A stretch of 51,051 bases of DNA from Saksenaea vasiformis B4078 (GCA_000697055.1 JNDT01001714.1:1-51051); one strand, 5' to 3'; positions 11,440 through 23,604 are shown, counted from the stretch's first letter. The notes: generated by a model not told the origin, from the letters alone. Program-made: numbers and translations.

Positions 11440-12426
11440 GCTGACAACAATTTTCATCTTATTTCTGCAGTCCCAAATTGTGATGTTTCCAATTACGCCA
11501 TTTAACGTTCATCATCAGCTTAATCTGGAAGCAAATCAGTCTGACGTATATTAGATGCACGTTTACTTACTACTAAAGAGCAAACGCATATGATATGCCA
11601 CCCACTTGTTGGGAGATTTTTAGATGCAAGAAAACATAAACTATGGACCAGACCGGCATATTTCGCCACAACCTACAACAACAAACTTTGCTACAAGGGA
11701 CAGCATTTCTCACAGTTCATCCTTTTAATTATTGTAAGTATTAACACTATGGAAAATAGGACTTGAGGATGGAGAGAACACAAGGATTTTACTGATAATT
11801 TCATTTAATTTCGCAATGGGATCTTTCGGTGACCAGGTAACATGCCTGAGAGAGATTAATTTTCAAAGGTTACAAGCTGCGTCAGTTTCGCTCTTTGTAT
11901 AATATAGTCTGGAGAATTTCGTCGGACACCTCCCCCGGGCGCTCTTTCCCTCAGATTAAATATCCAAGAGTGAAATTTTCGGAAGAAGTGGACGAGTACA
12001 AGTTTCATCCAAGACTTTTTGAGACAATTGTAAGTTCAGTGTGATAAATTCGTCTGATGTAATCGTGATTATGCAATGGTTTAACGTATCCGTACTGCCT
12101 CATTCGAATACATCTTATGGCATACTGAACATTTGGTTATTGAAACACTTACACCTCTCCCGCATTCCCCGGTAGCAAACGCTCTCCCGGTTGGACACTT
12201 ATACCAACAGACGCTTTTAGGATGAGTTTCATTATTGCAGCCTGACAGAAATATTGGAGTGAGAGTATCCGAGGGGAGTGCCAGACGAAATTCTGCATGA
12301 ATTATACGAAGCTATCTGGTATTAAATGAACCAGATATAAGAAATGAAAGGCGTTCAACGTGAAAGAACCTCTCGTCGCAATGTTCCCATGCTGTTGTAA
12401 ATACGTTGTTGACATATCTTCTTCCT
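11440..12426. other. AT-rich spacer, nothing recognised
   Basis: No open frame with family signal or splice structure on either strand. Confidence 0.4.
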
Positions 12427-12637
12427 TATATGTATTTAAATACAAGGCAGATATCCTTATACACGTTTGAATAACGACAGTATGGTTACATACGTTTAAA
12501 AGCACGGGAAACATGATCAGGATGATGTTCAGTATATAATGAACAAATTTATATGTATTCAATTACAACATATATATACTTGTATTGAAATATGTCATGG
12601 ACAAGCTTTCCGTAAAACCGTGTCCCTAACTTTTACG
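12427..12637. repeat. Dispersed 210-bp repeat, copy 1
   Basis: About 211 bp closely similar to 28863-29074. Shared blocks include CTTATACACGTTTGA, ACGACAGTATGGTTACATAC and TAAAACCGTGTCCCTAACTT followed by TTACG. Both copies end at the same point, inside a short GTAAAA...TTTTAC inverted pair. The two copies are in the same orientation and about 16.4 kb apart. No coding capacity. Confidence 0.75.
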
Positions 12638-12906
12638 CTGAATGAATGAAAAGGTGAAAAGAAAACCAAGCATTTCAAGTGCCAGCCGGGTGTAACCCAA
12701 CTGTGACTCAGCTATGACCCACTCGAAGATTTTGGCAGGGAGTTGTGACCCAAATGCTATATACTTTCTTATTCCCGAGTTCTACCTTTCACCGTGATTT
12801 CGATTCTTGTAATTGAATTAGTCTGTATTCCGAAAGTAACAAGTAAAACAATCACTAGTATTCACCATTTCCTTCCTTTTTTGTCCTATATTATTGTGCT
12901 TCCTCT

Positions 12907-15002
12907 TCACGCAAACTCGTGGAGCGCGTTGCCTGCATTGATTCCAGGATGCGACGTAGATTTGATTCGTTTTTTGTACTTCCCAATCGTACGTTCCATG
13001 GCAAAAGCAGCTGTAAAGGGCAATGGACCGAGAGACTGTATCATCAATGGGATATGCTGCAAGTAATGCTGTGTTATCGTGAAAACTGACTTATGCAAGA
13101 TGTTTTTCTTTTCGAGTTGCAATAAGAAGTTGTGCCAGATCTTGACATTGCTTTTGATGCGATGAATTTCTTCAGCAGTGATATCTCTACGCATAGTCAT
13201 GTTCACAAGCTCTGCTAGGGCGTGCACAGCTTTGGTGGTGGGCTCATCACGTATACACTCGACTACGACTGTTGGAACGGCATATCTCATGAAGTCCAAC
13301 CAATCGACGGCTCTGTAATTTCCTGATTGTGTTGTGATATCTATGAGTTTGCCTGAAAAGGTCAATGGCATCAAGGCTTGAGAACTGTGCATAAACTGCC
13401 TGATTTCCCGCTGGATAGCTGGCTTAAGATATAACGGGTTTCCACTGCTGCCGTACACTCCACACACGTTATTCCAAAACTGCTTAGCAATTCCGCGACC
13501 GAGCAAATGCATCGGGTCGAGTCCAAAGAACGTCGATCCACGGAACGTCTTCAAATTTGCGAACGGTGATGGATACAATATCCCGTGCTGGTAGTCGCCT
13601 GTGATAAAGCTATCCACAGGTCGATTTTCATCCGCTTTTGCACTCGGTCTGAAATACATCCCTGCCTTGTATGATTTCTCCCCGCTGACATGTTCTGCAC
13701 TAGACCCTTGGGCGTAGCAGATTCGGCATCCATATTGGGAGGTGTGTCCTCAGTGGTGAGCCATCTTTGCCAGTGCTGGAATATCACCAGTTGCTACCAG
13801 TAGCTGTACCTTTGCAACAACATTGCCGGTAGCGTTCTTGATTTTCATTCCAGCAGATTGCAGCGTTTGTAACTCCTCCATCATAGGCTGAAGGAAGGAA
13901 AACAGGTTCTCTGGTATTTCGGCCCCGGGATGATGCAAATCTGAAGCATGTTGCGGCTTTCGTAACGGATTTCAGGAGCGAAGTTTAGCACAATAAGATG
14001 GACAACCGTCATCTGTTTGCTGGTCCTTTTAAACAGACCGAAACCGTCGGTGAAAGGCACAATAGCGAGATCATCATCTCCAGGAAAGAGTCCCTCGCGA
14101 CATTTTTGGTAAGCGTCTCCATCCAACACGTCACTAAGCGTCCCATTTTTCCTAGGCATGTATCTAGCGCGGTATCTGAGGAGAGTTCTCGTATCTTCAT
14201 CAGCCAAAAGAACTGCAAGCTGTTTGCCTACAGATAACTGCTTCACTGTTACTCGTGCTTTCTTCTTTGGCATCGGCACACCGGGATAGGATCTTTTGGT
14301 GGTGATCACTCATCTATCTTCTTTGCAATAATTGCATTCGCTGCTATCATCTTCTCGGGTGAACGTCATACAGCCGTTTACGCACATGCTGTATTCATCA
14401 GGGGTAACTGGGAATTGACTTTTGATGATCTTTCCGTTCATGTAGGGCGATGTTAATGGTTCAAGTACACCGTTGATGTATTCGTTAATGATTTTTGTGG
14501 ATTGCTCCCCAGGTATGCTCGTGGCACAGAGTACTTCTTTGCCAAAGAAGCTAATCTGATACTGGTAACATCAGCCCTGTGAAGGCCTTCAGTGGCGGAA
14601 TCACTGTAGATGTCGTATTCGATAGGATCTTGCTGCATGTTATTGCATTGCGCGATATCGTCATCATCGTTTTCAATAGCCTCCTTATTGCTGCTAAAGT
14701 CATCGTAAACGTCTTCCCAGTCACTGGTAGTACCATCAGTCATCATATCGTACTCCAGCCCAGTATCATTTGTATCGATGACCTTCTACAATGGTTATTG
14801 TCAGCACTATCACTGAATGTTCGATATTTATACTGTTGCTTCGCCATATATATAAGACTCTCGAAAGTTGCTTGTCTCTTCGCTTGTAGACCTGGGCAGT
14901 ATGTCGGTGATGATGCAAGGATCCATGCTTTGAAGCCCTTAGGACTTTTTCACAGGAGTGACAGTAGAACTCAGATTTTGAAATTTTCTTCGAAGATGAC
15001 AT
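12907..15002 (-). pseudogene. Decayed CACTA/EnSpm Tnp2-like transposase
   Basis: Fragments in order: a zinc-finger-like N-terminus at 15002 (YCHSCEKVL), an acidic segment (14746-14453), a C-x-x-x-C...C-x-x-C region around 14400-14315 (MCVNGCMTF, ECNYCKED), then the core (14309-13881: DDLAIVPFTDGFGLF, VVHLIVLNFAPEIRYE, IIPGPK), a GHTSQYGCRICYAQG zinc knuckle at about 13745-13700, and the C-terminal part (13659-12907: DPMHLLGRGIAKQFW, RAVDWLDFMRYAVPT, TAAFAMERTIGKY). This order is that of Tnp2/DUF4218-type CACTA proteins. Damage: an in-frame TGA between the ECNYCKEDR region and the core (about 14310), a one-base deletion at about 13918, and an in-frame TGA at 13750-13752 just before the zinc knuckle. 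CACTA-type ends were not found. Confidence 0.75.
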
Positions 15003-15727
15003 CGTTAAGTTAGGAAATAAATAGAAAGAAAATGCAGAAGATAGAAGTACAAAATCTCTATTATCTGATCATCAGCCTTTATTGTATGAGGCGCAGCAGA
15101 ACCTGTATCGCCGCAAATATATCGCAGGCGTTAGATTTTTTAAAGATTGGTAAGATTGTTACAGACAAATTAGAGTTTTTCAAGACAAGTAAGATTTATG
15201 CAAGCAGTTTAGATTTTTCCAAGACTATTTCAAGATGGTCACAGACAATTTCCCGTAGTGACAAAGTTCGTCCAACAACTTGGTAAAAATTAATAATCCA
15301 TCAAAGTTGCTCGACACCCCATGACTGTATGTATCTCGATGGGTGCTGTCTACCTGTCTCTATACAATGTATGCAATTTATACGAACTCCTGAAGATTCC
15401 TATTGACAACCTTGATATTGGCATAGAGATTGATAGGCAAATGATACGAAAGCAGCAACTGCGTTACCATCACCAGCCACGGATTGATCCACACTGCTTG
15501 AGCTGTGCTACGAATATTAGCGCAGAGGTATCTCGGAAGAATTTGAATCATATTTCTCTGGTTTACAGTACGCGAGGTAGTTTGTCTTAATTGAGTGCGA
15601 CATATCTAACAAGAACGATTCATGAAATTAATGCGATCGGTCGAGATCTGTGCCTTGCACAAAGTGGCGCAAGGCCCTGATTGTCGTGTCTGAAGACAGT
15701 CCTTCAAATCAAGTACCGAACCCAGCA

Positions 15728-15741
15728 ACGCGTTTTCCGCG
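15728..15741 (+). promoter_or_regulatory. MCB/E2F-type motif cluster upstream of PRI1
   Basis: ACGCGT (15728-15733) is immediately followed by TTTTCCGCG (15733-15741), 331-344 bases before the PRI1 start codon. ACGCGT is the yeast MluI cell-cycle box; TTTTCCGCG fits the E2F/MBF consensus TTTSSCGC. Primase genes are classical targets of these factors. The sites are seen; function is inferred from sequence and position. Confidence 0.4.
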
Positions 15742-15834
15742 TCTTACATCAGAGTTGCTCTAACTTTTCAGCCGTAATCGCAGTCGCATCCATGGAAGAG
15801 CAGCGTATGGCTATTGCATAACTTGGAATCATGA

Positions 15835-16017
15835 GCGGAATATAACGATACATTGCGTTTAGTTCATAGTGAATTAGAAGGTTTCGATGTCAGTCTTTTG
15901 GACGATGATATCATGTGTGATGTAGACGAGGTGGACAACCAAATGGCCAATGTTCACCTGCAGACACCAAAACGAGAAGAGCGAATTCGGCCAACATTCT
16001 TGCATGATATGGAGTAA
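15835..16017 (+). other. Unassigned open stretch upstream of PRI1
   Basis: An uninterrupted frame of about 60 codons ends at TAA 16015-16017. Its composition is protein-like (SLLDDDIMCDVDEVDNQ, then TPKREERIRPTFLHDM). It lacks an ATG near its beginning and is not needed for PRI1, whose N-terminus is complete without it. It may be a 3' exon of an unseen gene, a fragment, or chance. Confidence 0.2.
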
Positions 16018-16071
16018 ATAGTTACCGATCGTCAACTGTAGCCCAGATCCATATTGATCTAGCATTGTAGT

Positions 16072-17796
16072 ATGATTGCTGAAGATGAAGATCCAGTGTT
16101 CCTATTACGTGTGTTCTACAAGCATTTTTTCCCATACAAAACCTATTTTCAGTGGCTGAACTATGGTTTAAGTAAGCAATACGAGTAAGAAGAATGTTTT
16201 CTGAATATATCGTAGCTCCTTCGAAGAATTTCACCCACCGAGAATTCAGCTTTACGCTGGCATCCGACATTTACATTCGATTTCAGTCATTTGCAGATAT
16301 TGACGGGTTTAAAAAAGAATTGGATCGACTACAGCCTGTGAAGATGGATATCGGTGCCATTTATTCCGTTAGAGTAATTTGAAATGACAGATATGAATCG
16401 ATAACTGGTTACTAAGGTGTTCTTAGCCCAAGGATAAGAAAACTGTCAGTCCAAAAGTCTTCCGGCCGCTGGAAAAAGAATTGGTGTTTGATATTGATAT
16501 GACGGATTATGACGAGATCAGAACGTGCTGCAGGTAAATGAGGTTGTCCTGCTCGGAAGGATACATTAATGAGCAAATCACGTAGCGGTGGAGATGTTTG
16601 TCACAAATGTTGGACATTTATGACTATTGCGATCAAAATTTTAGACGCAGCTCTCCGAGGTAAACGAGCGTAAGATGGAGACAGTCGGAGGCTGATGTAA
16701 GCTGCGTTTGGACAGAGGACTTTGGTTTTAGGCATCTATTATGGGTGTATTCTGGTCGACGTGGTGTGCATTGCTGGGTATGCGACGAACGTGCACGTAA
16801 ATTAGACAACGAAGGAAGAAAAGCAATTGTCCAGTACCTAGAAGTGATCAAGGTAAACAAAATACAAGATTTGATCGTATGCAGCTTATTAACCATCAAC
16901 TTACACTAGGGAGGTGCAGAGATTACGCGAAAAGTTAAACTTCCTTCAAGGTTGCATCCGTCGCTGAAGTAAGAAAACAAAGAGATGTTTGATTTGATTT
17001 TGCAATAACACAATCACATTTCTGAAGTCGCGCGCTGGACACGGTAAAGCCATATTTTGCCCCCTTGCTACTGCAGAAACAAGGGATCATGGACACACCG
17101 GAGAGATGGAACGCTGTCCTCGATTTCTTCTCCGATGCAGGTTTGATAACAGCTGTTGTCCGTTTCTTGTAGATTAATTCATGGGCTTAGCTGCCAAGCA
17201 AAAGCTTGATAAACAGTGGGCAAACAATACATCAAAATCCGGCGTCGAGAAATGGGAAGAATTGAGGAAATCCGTAGACAACGTAGGAAGAAAATGATAC
17301 AATTTGCTGATGTTAAACATGCTCACGAATAGGCAACGGCCCTGCGAGATATCGTCTTCCAGTACACTTACCCTCGTCTTGATAGCAAAGTCACAATGCA
17401 AACAAACCATTTGTTAAAGAGTCCGTTCTGTGTACATCCGAAAACACGTAAGTAACACCCGTAATGTCATTAAAAAGCGTCTCAACCTAGTCAAATAGAA
17501 CGTGTATGCGTGCCTATTCAACCGGAATCATGCGAAACCTTTGACCCCCTAGCAGTCCCGACCCTGAGCCAAATATGTCAAGAGTTGAACGAATACGACC
17601 GGGATCATCCAGTGGAGCGTAACATAGCCGATTACAAAAAGACCTCTCTGCGACCTTATGTCGAAGTATTTGACAAGTTCGTCAAAGATCTCGTCTTAGA
17701 GAATCAGCGAGAAAAACGAGGTACGATAATGCTGATAGTGAGACGTTTCAATAATTGATGCTCGTTCTGGTAGACGCAATTTCGATGGAATTCTAA
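16072..17796 (+). CDS. PRI1: DNA primase small (catalytic) subunit
   Basis: Eleven exons, all joining in phase: 16072-16171, 16216-16373, 16427-16533, 16586-16659, 16716-16852, 16910-16968, 17028-17140, 17191-17282, 17333-17447, 17499-17720, 17774-17796. Introns are 44-59 nt. The product is 399 residues; human and yeast subunits are about 409-420. It makes RNA primers for DNA polymerase alpha in the nucleus. Diagnostic segments: [13 protein letters not shown] near the N-terminus, THREFSFTL, the catalytic pair in FDIDMTDYD (D108, D110), a zinc site built from C120, C121, C127 and C130, [14 protein letters not shown], and [20 protein letters not shown]. The ATG at 16072 gives an N-terminus of the usual length. 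The reading frame shows no damage. It has a cell-cycle-type promoter motif upstream. Confidence 0.96.
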
Positions 17797-18357
17797 AATG
17801 AATAACTAATCCCCAATTTTCATTACATATGATTGTATACAAAACATGTTATATATATATACAGGCACCATTGTTAAATCAAATTATACGCGAAAAAAAG
17901 GACGTCGGAAGGATCTCAGTTGCGACGACCCATCCAAGTTCTTACTGCATGCTGCGCTTCTTGTGGCCACATTTTTACAGTAACGTTTTCCTTTACTGTT
18001 AATAAAATATTAGAGTTAGTACTTTTCCTCAGTCCTTTTGGTCTTAGGGAGGATTCTTGTAAGACGGATGGGATCACAGCGCGAAAACAGGTCGTTGAAC
18101 GTCTACCCCATATCTGTAGAAGGGTTACAGCCGAATTCTGGATGTCGCTTCATTTTACATCATTATAACTAACTTCTTTGATATGGATGCAGAAACGAGA
18201 GTGCTGACGTGTTAAGGTAGACAATGACTCAACATGGGTGAACTTAAACGTTCGTTGCATTGACCTCTACTGTCAAGTTTTAAGCGGCGCAAATTGATTT
18301 GGCGAGCCACAATGCCAGTCCATTCACACAGCTTTGTTCCTTGCCCGACCTTAAGCC
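17797..18357. other. PRI1-CSN4 intergenic region
   Basis: No gene recognised. A short TA run lies near 17850. The region should hold the PRI1 3' end and the CSN4 promoter. Confidence 0.4.
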
Positions 18358-19842
18358 ATGGAGATAACACATCGTCTTCGCGAATGTGCTGGCATTCCTC
18401 AACAAAAAGAGAAGTTGGATGCATTCCGCAGTACGTTGGAGGTCATTCTCTCTTCGCCTCAACAAGAAGAATATTTGAGGGAATATGTAGAAGCTGTTTT
18501 GGATGATCAAATCGGTCTCGTCGTTGCTCGTCAACTTTTGACTGAATTTATCAGATTGCTGGATACCCACATTACAGACCGCGAGATACAAAAGCACATT
18601 GTGCTCTTCGCCATTGAGCGTGCTCAGCTGCGAGCTGTCAGCTTTGAGGAGCAGGTAAACAAGAAAAGAAGACACAAGACAACAAATAGCTTGAAAAATG
18701 ACGGCGCTCACACGCGCCGTACTTAGTTGTCTCAACTGCGCGAAAAGCTCGCAAGTATTTACGAAGCTCAGGAAGAGTTTTTGGAGGCTGCAAAAACTCT
18801 GCAAGGTATTCCTTTGGATTCTGGCCATCGGTAAAGAAAGCAAAAGCAGAGAGAGAGAGAAGAGCTCAACCTATGTAGGGCGATTTCGGACGACTACAAG
18901 CTTCAGATCTATATCCGTATTGTGCGACTTTTGTTAGAAGAAGATGAAGCGGTGACAGCAGATGCTTATCTTAACCGCGCTGCGTTGTTGGTCACGAGCT
19001 CTACCGACTTTGTCACAGGTCTGACGTTCAAGCTATCGCAGGCTAGAATTCTGGACGCTAAACGACGGTTCATTGAGGCATGTTCGAAATATCACGAACT
19101 AAGCTATGTGGTACAGCTGGATGAAGAAGAACGGATACAATGCTTGTAAGAAGCAATGACTTTACCTTTTTAACGACCGTAAGTAATCATCACCATCCTT
19201 TCTCTTAGGACTGCAGCAGTGCAATGTGCTGTACTGGCAGGAGCGGGGCCACAGCGATCGCGCAGTCTGGCAACCCTTTATAAAGACGAGCGGACGCATC
19301 AATTGCCTTCTTTCTCGATCCTCGAAAAGACATACCTTGAACGATTAATCCGACCAAACGAAGTCTCCGAATTTGTCCTGACACTCAAGCCGCACCACGT
19401 TGCACGTCTAGCTGACAACACGACTGTCTTTGATCGAGCTATTATCGAACATAATCTTCTGTCAGCATCCAAGATCTACAACAATATTACATTTACTGAA
19501 CTTGCGGTGCTTCTCAACGTGGAACCAGATAAAGCCGAGCAGGTGGCTGCCCATATGATAGGCGAGAATCGAATGGTCGGAAGTATTGATCAACTGGATC
19601 AGCTTATTTCGTTTGAATCGGGTGGTGCGGCTTTTGAGGAACCATCGGGAGAAAATATGATTAGTGCAGCTGCGGCAGCAGCCAATGGAACGACACAAAA
19701 CAGTCAGCGCGTGGAGCAGTCCATGTTGGAAATCATCAAATGGGATGCTGCCATCCAAGGGCTGTGCCATGACGTTGATACGATCATTGGCAAGATCAAA
19801 TCAAAGTATCCTGATTACGAATTGATTGACACTGGCGCGTAA
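18358..19842 (+). CDS. CSN4: COP9 signalosome complex subunit 4
   Basis: Four exons (18358-18654, 18727-18830, 18879-19145, 19209-19842) give 433 residues, close to the roughly 406 of the human protein. CSN4 is a PCI-domain scaffold of the COP9 signalosome, which removes Nedd8 from cullin-RING ubiquitin ligases. Family landmarks in order: VSFEEQ, LREKLASIYEAQEEF, YINRA-like AYLNRAALL, RFIEACSKYHELSY, AGPQRSRSLATLYKDER, then the PCI/winged-helix part with FDRAIIEHNLLSASKIYNNI and MIGENRMVGSIDQLD. An alanine-rich insert (SAAAAAANGTTQ) lies before the last helix and is unusual compared with animal CSN4. The gene is convergent with the RUS-family gene, about 200 bp apart. Confidence 0.97.
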
Positions 19843-20044
19843 AAGCATCAAGTTTTCAAAGCGTTTTATGTACATACACGTTTAACAACAAGGAGTGGGG
19901 TTTTTAAATGAAAAAAAATGCGGATGTCTTTTAATCTAACTTATGTCTACATGCTATCTTCTATTTTATGTCCATCCCACGTCAGGCGTACGCCACTAAA
20001 AAAAAATAAGGCTAAATGGAAGGGCTCATGATTAGGGAGGGCGC

Positions 20045-21875
20045 TTACCTGTCATTCCAGTAGACTGCATTGCTCTGCCATTCCTTCATATCCAGCTCAG
20101 CTACGAAGGTTGGGAAATTATCTTTGGTCCATGCCAAAGACTCCTCCAGGGCCTTGGAATAAGAATCCCAATCTGCTTCTTTTTGGATCTTTGCTTTTGT
20201 GATCATATCGTGGAACTTGAGTGAATGCAGGATGGATCTGATCACGTCGTTTGATCCGGCATCTTCATGGAATTGTACCCACATGGTGTCTTTATGGAAG
20301 TTCAACAGATAATTTTCGTTCTTCAGAATCTTCATAATCCGTTGAACCTCTTCCATTCCTCCGTAGGCTTTCTCGGCGCTGGCTCCAAGCTTTAGTCGGA
20401 TGGACACTCCACCCTTGGCACCATAGGGCTTAATCCATTCTCCAAATCCAACTTCACGATCACGTAGCTCATCGTAACCCACAGCTTTCCCTGTATCAAT
20501 AAAAGTGCGGCTCAACAAAGTCAATTTAGCCTGATTCAATATCTCAAACTCGGCAGCATGCAACATTTTGATGGTTGACCAGATATTGATAGGTGATAGT
20601 ACGGCAAAGGCTCCGAACAAGAACATGGGAGAATGGGAGACTGAGATCAAACCAACGCCGGTTAACATACCCATCAAATGAGCCGTGGACATTTGTGCAT
20701 CGTCCTTGGCAACAATGTCACCAATGTTACCCGTCGGCTACTTGAGTTTAGACAAAGTAATAAGACTCGGTCACGCTTACCGCAAAATGTTTTGTGAACG
20801 TCATATGGCTGGCGACCCACACACTCTCGTGGATTAATTCAAACGTGTTGCCAACTGGAAATGAATGAATAAAAAGAAAAGAGTGATATCTCGATGATTC
20901 ATCTTACCTGCTGCAAGAGGTAGGAAAAGTTTCGGTGAGGCAATGGCTGTACAGAGTTGCAGAAAAGAACCTACGGAGGAGAAAATTTCACAAACCTAAG
21001 CACAAAGTTAGAGTTTTGTTAAGTTTACACAAGACTTACAAATTTCCAGGTTTTCGGATGAGAATCAAAGGAGCTAGCGTAACGTTTGATGAAAAAGAGT
21101 TTGCCAAATTCACCAATGCCATCCTTCAGCACCCTATTCAACCCTCGTTGTTAGCGGGAAAGTAAAATGAGCCCCGTTCATTTACCATTGGATAGCGACA
21201 GCTCCTCCTGTCGCTTCCATTGTGCCAAGACCCAAGGATGCCAACATGGCTTGTGAGCATAGTACACCAATCTAATAGTATCAATTTGTGTGACCCGTTC
21301 TTCTTTTCCGTTTTCTCTTTTTTTTTTCAAGTGGCTGCAGATCCTACCGTAGAGCCGACAAAAGTTTCCAGACCTAACCAGAGATGAAACTTTTTATAAC
21401 AGCTATGGACAGATTCAGGGTATCTTTGTACTTATTGTTAGTACAAAATGCAGCCATTAATTGTTGCTTCATACCCTACGGGCAAAAACATCTCTCGCAT
21501 ATTCTGTTTGAAGGAACTGGCTAGGCCAAAACCGGGCACTTTGCTTTTCTTTAGTGTCCATGATTTACTGGTGGAGGCAACGTTGTGGTCATCGTCTGTC
21601 TGCAGCCATTCCCATGAGAGTGGTGGTTGTGAAGTGACTGGGCTGGCTATTCGTGTTTTGGAAGTTGTGGCAGCCTTGGTCTTGGCCATGGTTGGTAGAC
21701 TGGTATAGATACGCGTCCGTCCGTACACATGTTCCGTTAAGATAGTGTTATGAACGGACTTTTGCAAAACAGGGGAAGAAGTGTACTGTCGGCTATGGGT
21801 TCCTGACCAACCAGTACGGACATGAACTGTCGATCGCGACAACGATGGGACACAACGAAACATAATAGATAACAA
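20045..21875 (-). CDS. RUSF1: RUS family (DUF647) protein
   Basis: Seven exons joining in phase: 21875-21445, 21402-21348, 21271-21186, 21133-21040, 20995-20908, 20854-20781, 20737-20045, giving 506 residues (495-502 if a later ATG is used). The ROOT UV-B SENSITIVE/DUF647 pattern is clear: FLPVGYEATIN, then GVLCSQAMLASLGLGTMEAT, WVLKDGIGEFGKLFF, YASSFDSHPKTWKF, NTFELIHESVWVA and GNIGDIVAKDDAQ. The N-terminus is basic and rich in Ser/Thr/Arg with no acidic residue (FRCVPSLSRSTVHVRTG), compatible with mitochondrial import; this is inference. The biochemical function of the family is poorly known; plant members act in UV-B and vitamin B6 responses. The stop overlaps a GTAAGC donor-like sequence, so a further 3' exon is possible but not needed. 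Confidence 0.92.
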
Positions 21876-22624
21876 TGAATGCTGAAAACCCCGCTTGCAA
21901 GCGTTCTTACATGCGTCTGTCGCAACAAGGCAGGGAATATCATAGTGGCTTATGTGCCAAACTTTAAATTCTGAGTCAATCGGCGTTCCGTAATGGGTTA
22001 CATCGGGTTGGACCTACCACTTAGCCGATCAGTCCGTTTTAAATGAGCTGGGCTTATCAGGGATGTAAGATGAACAGAGACAAAGAAAGAAAGAAAGAAA
22101 GAAAGGGAATTCTTGCATGCGACTAAGTACGGATTATTTTGTGTGAAGGCTGTCCTTGTCTTGAGGCATTTTTACTCCTTCCGACAGGATAATGGGAAAT
22201 GATCACTGAAGCAGCTCAATGCAAAACTCTGGTTATCCGGGCGCGAACTATTCCTCAGATCAACTCAAAGTTTATTCGACTTGAACGTAACGTAATATTT
22301 ATTTGATGGATGCAAACGACTATTCAAAATCCATTATTTTTATGAGTTCCGATGTTGCTTTCCGGGACAAATCGCTCGAGGAATATAGCAAGAAACACAT
22401 CTTCTGATAGAGAAAAGTACGATACTTAACCAGATCCCTTAAGAGTCATACCTTTCAAACCACCAGACTGGGTTGCTTGTAGCGGAACCCGATCGATTGA
22501 CGTCATTTTGGGGTGCGTGCGCGAATTGTTTGATTTGGTGTGCCCCTAAAGCACAAAAAAAAAAGGCCGTTACTCGTTTTTCTATTTTTTTTTTCTCAGT
22601 TTGACTTGGAACGAATAAAGAAAA
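21876..22624. other. Divergent promoter region RUS/eIF3j
   Basis: About 750 bp between two diverging genes. It contains a (GAAA)n microsatellite of five to six units at about 22083-22106 and no recognisable gene. Confidence 0.45.
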
Positions 22625-23604
22625 ATGAGCGATTGGGGTGCGTGTTTCATTTGCTCTTTGCGTGTCAAATAGGAAACTCAATGTTTACTGCACAGAGGAC
22701 GAAATTGAGGTTGAGGTTGCGATCCCAAAGAAGCAGAAGTGGGAGGATGAAGACGCCGAAGACGATGTAAAGGATTCTTGGGAAGATTCCGACTCTGAGG
22801 AGGAAAAGAAGCCTGTTGCCGCCCCCGTAAAGAAGAAGGTACCACTTGCACAAAAGATTGCCGAAAAGAAAGCAGCAGAAGAACAACGCAAGAGGGAGCT
22901 GGAGGAGAAGAAAGCTGCGCTGGTAAGACACGAGAAGAAAGCAGAAGGATATCTCGTCTGACATAATCATATATGTTAGGCCAAAGCTGCTGCAGAGGAA
23001 ACAGAGGAAGACGCGTTTGAACGTAAGCAACGCATGCGTCAGCTGGAATTGGAAGCCGATTTGAACAATGCTAGCGATCTGTTTTCGGGCGTCTCTGTAT
23101 CAAGTAAGATTCTCTTTATTTACTTGTATCCATATTGATGACTTGTATTCAGAATCCGAGAAGGAGGTTGCCAAAGACGATCAAACTGAGCAGGCAGTCG
23201 GCAAGCCAAAGAGTGGTGTATCCATTGAAGACATGAAGCCCAAGACGCGTGTGGAATTCGAGGAGTATCAAAAGAGACTGACTGAGATGATCACAGCCCA
23301 TTCGGTAAGGTGATTCGCGGTCTGGAAGCTCGTTATTTATACTTTGCTATAGAAAAGCATGAACTACGCTACTTTCGTTGAAAAGCTAGTACGTGATCTC
23401 GCTGTCCCGCTCAAAGACATGGATGTGCGTAGAGCTGCTTCCGTTTTGACTGCTCTGGCCAATGACAAGCAGCGCCAAGCCAAGGAGGCGCAGAAGTCCA
23501 AGAAGAAGGGCAAGCCACAGTTGGCAGGTGCTGGCAAAACTGCTGCACGTGATGACATGGATTCCTACGCTGATACATATGACGATTTTGATGATTTCAT
23601 GTAG
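22625..23604 (+). CDS. HCR1: Eukaryotic translation initiation factor 3 subunit J
   Basis: Five exons: 22625-22637, 22696-22922, 22980-23103, 23153-23304, 23353-23604, giving 255 residues, the usual eIF3j size. The first exon is only 13 nt (MSDW plus one base). The intron after it uses an atypical GTGCGT donor and joins to an acidic segment (EDEIEVEVAIPKKQ, EDSDSEEEKK). A long charged helix follows (KIAEKKAAEEQRKRELEEKK, RKQRMRQLELEADLNNASDL), then MKPKTRVEFEEYQK and NYATFVEKLVRDLAVPLKD, and an acidic tail ending YADTYDDFDDFM. eIF3j binds the decoding centre of the 40S subunit and is a loose eIF3 subunit; yeast Hcr1 also acts in termination and 20S rRNA processing. Confidence 0.94.

Noticed and set aside
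20935..21165. 76-codon plus frame with basic residues
   Set aside because: Antisense to RUS-family exons and one of its introns.
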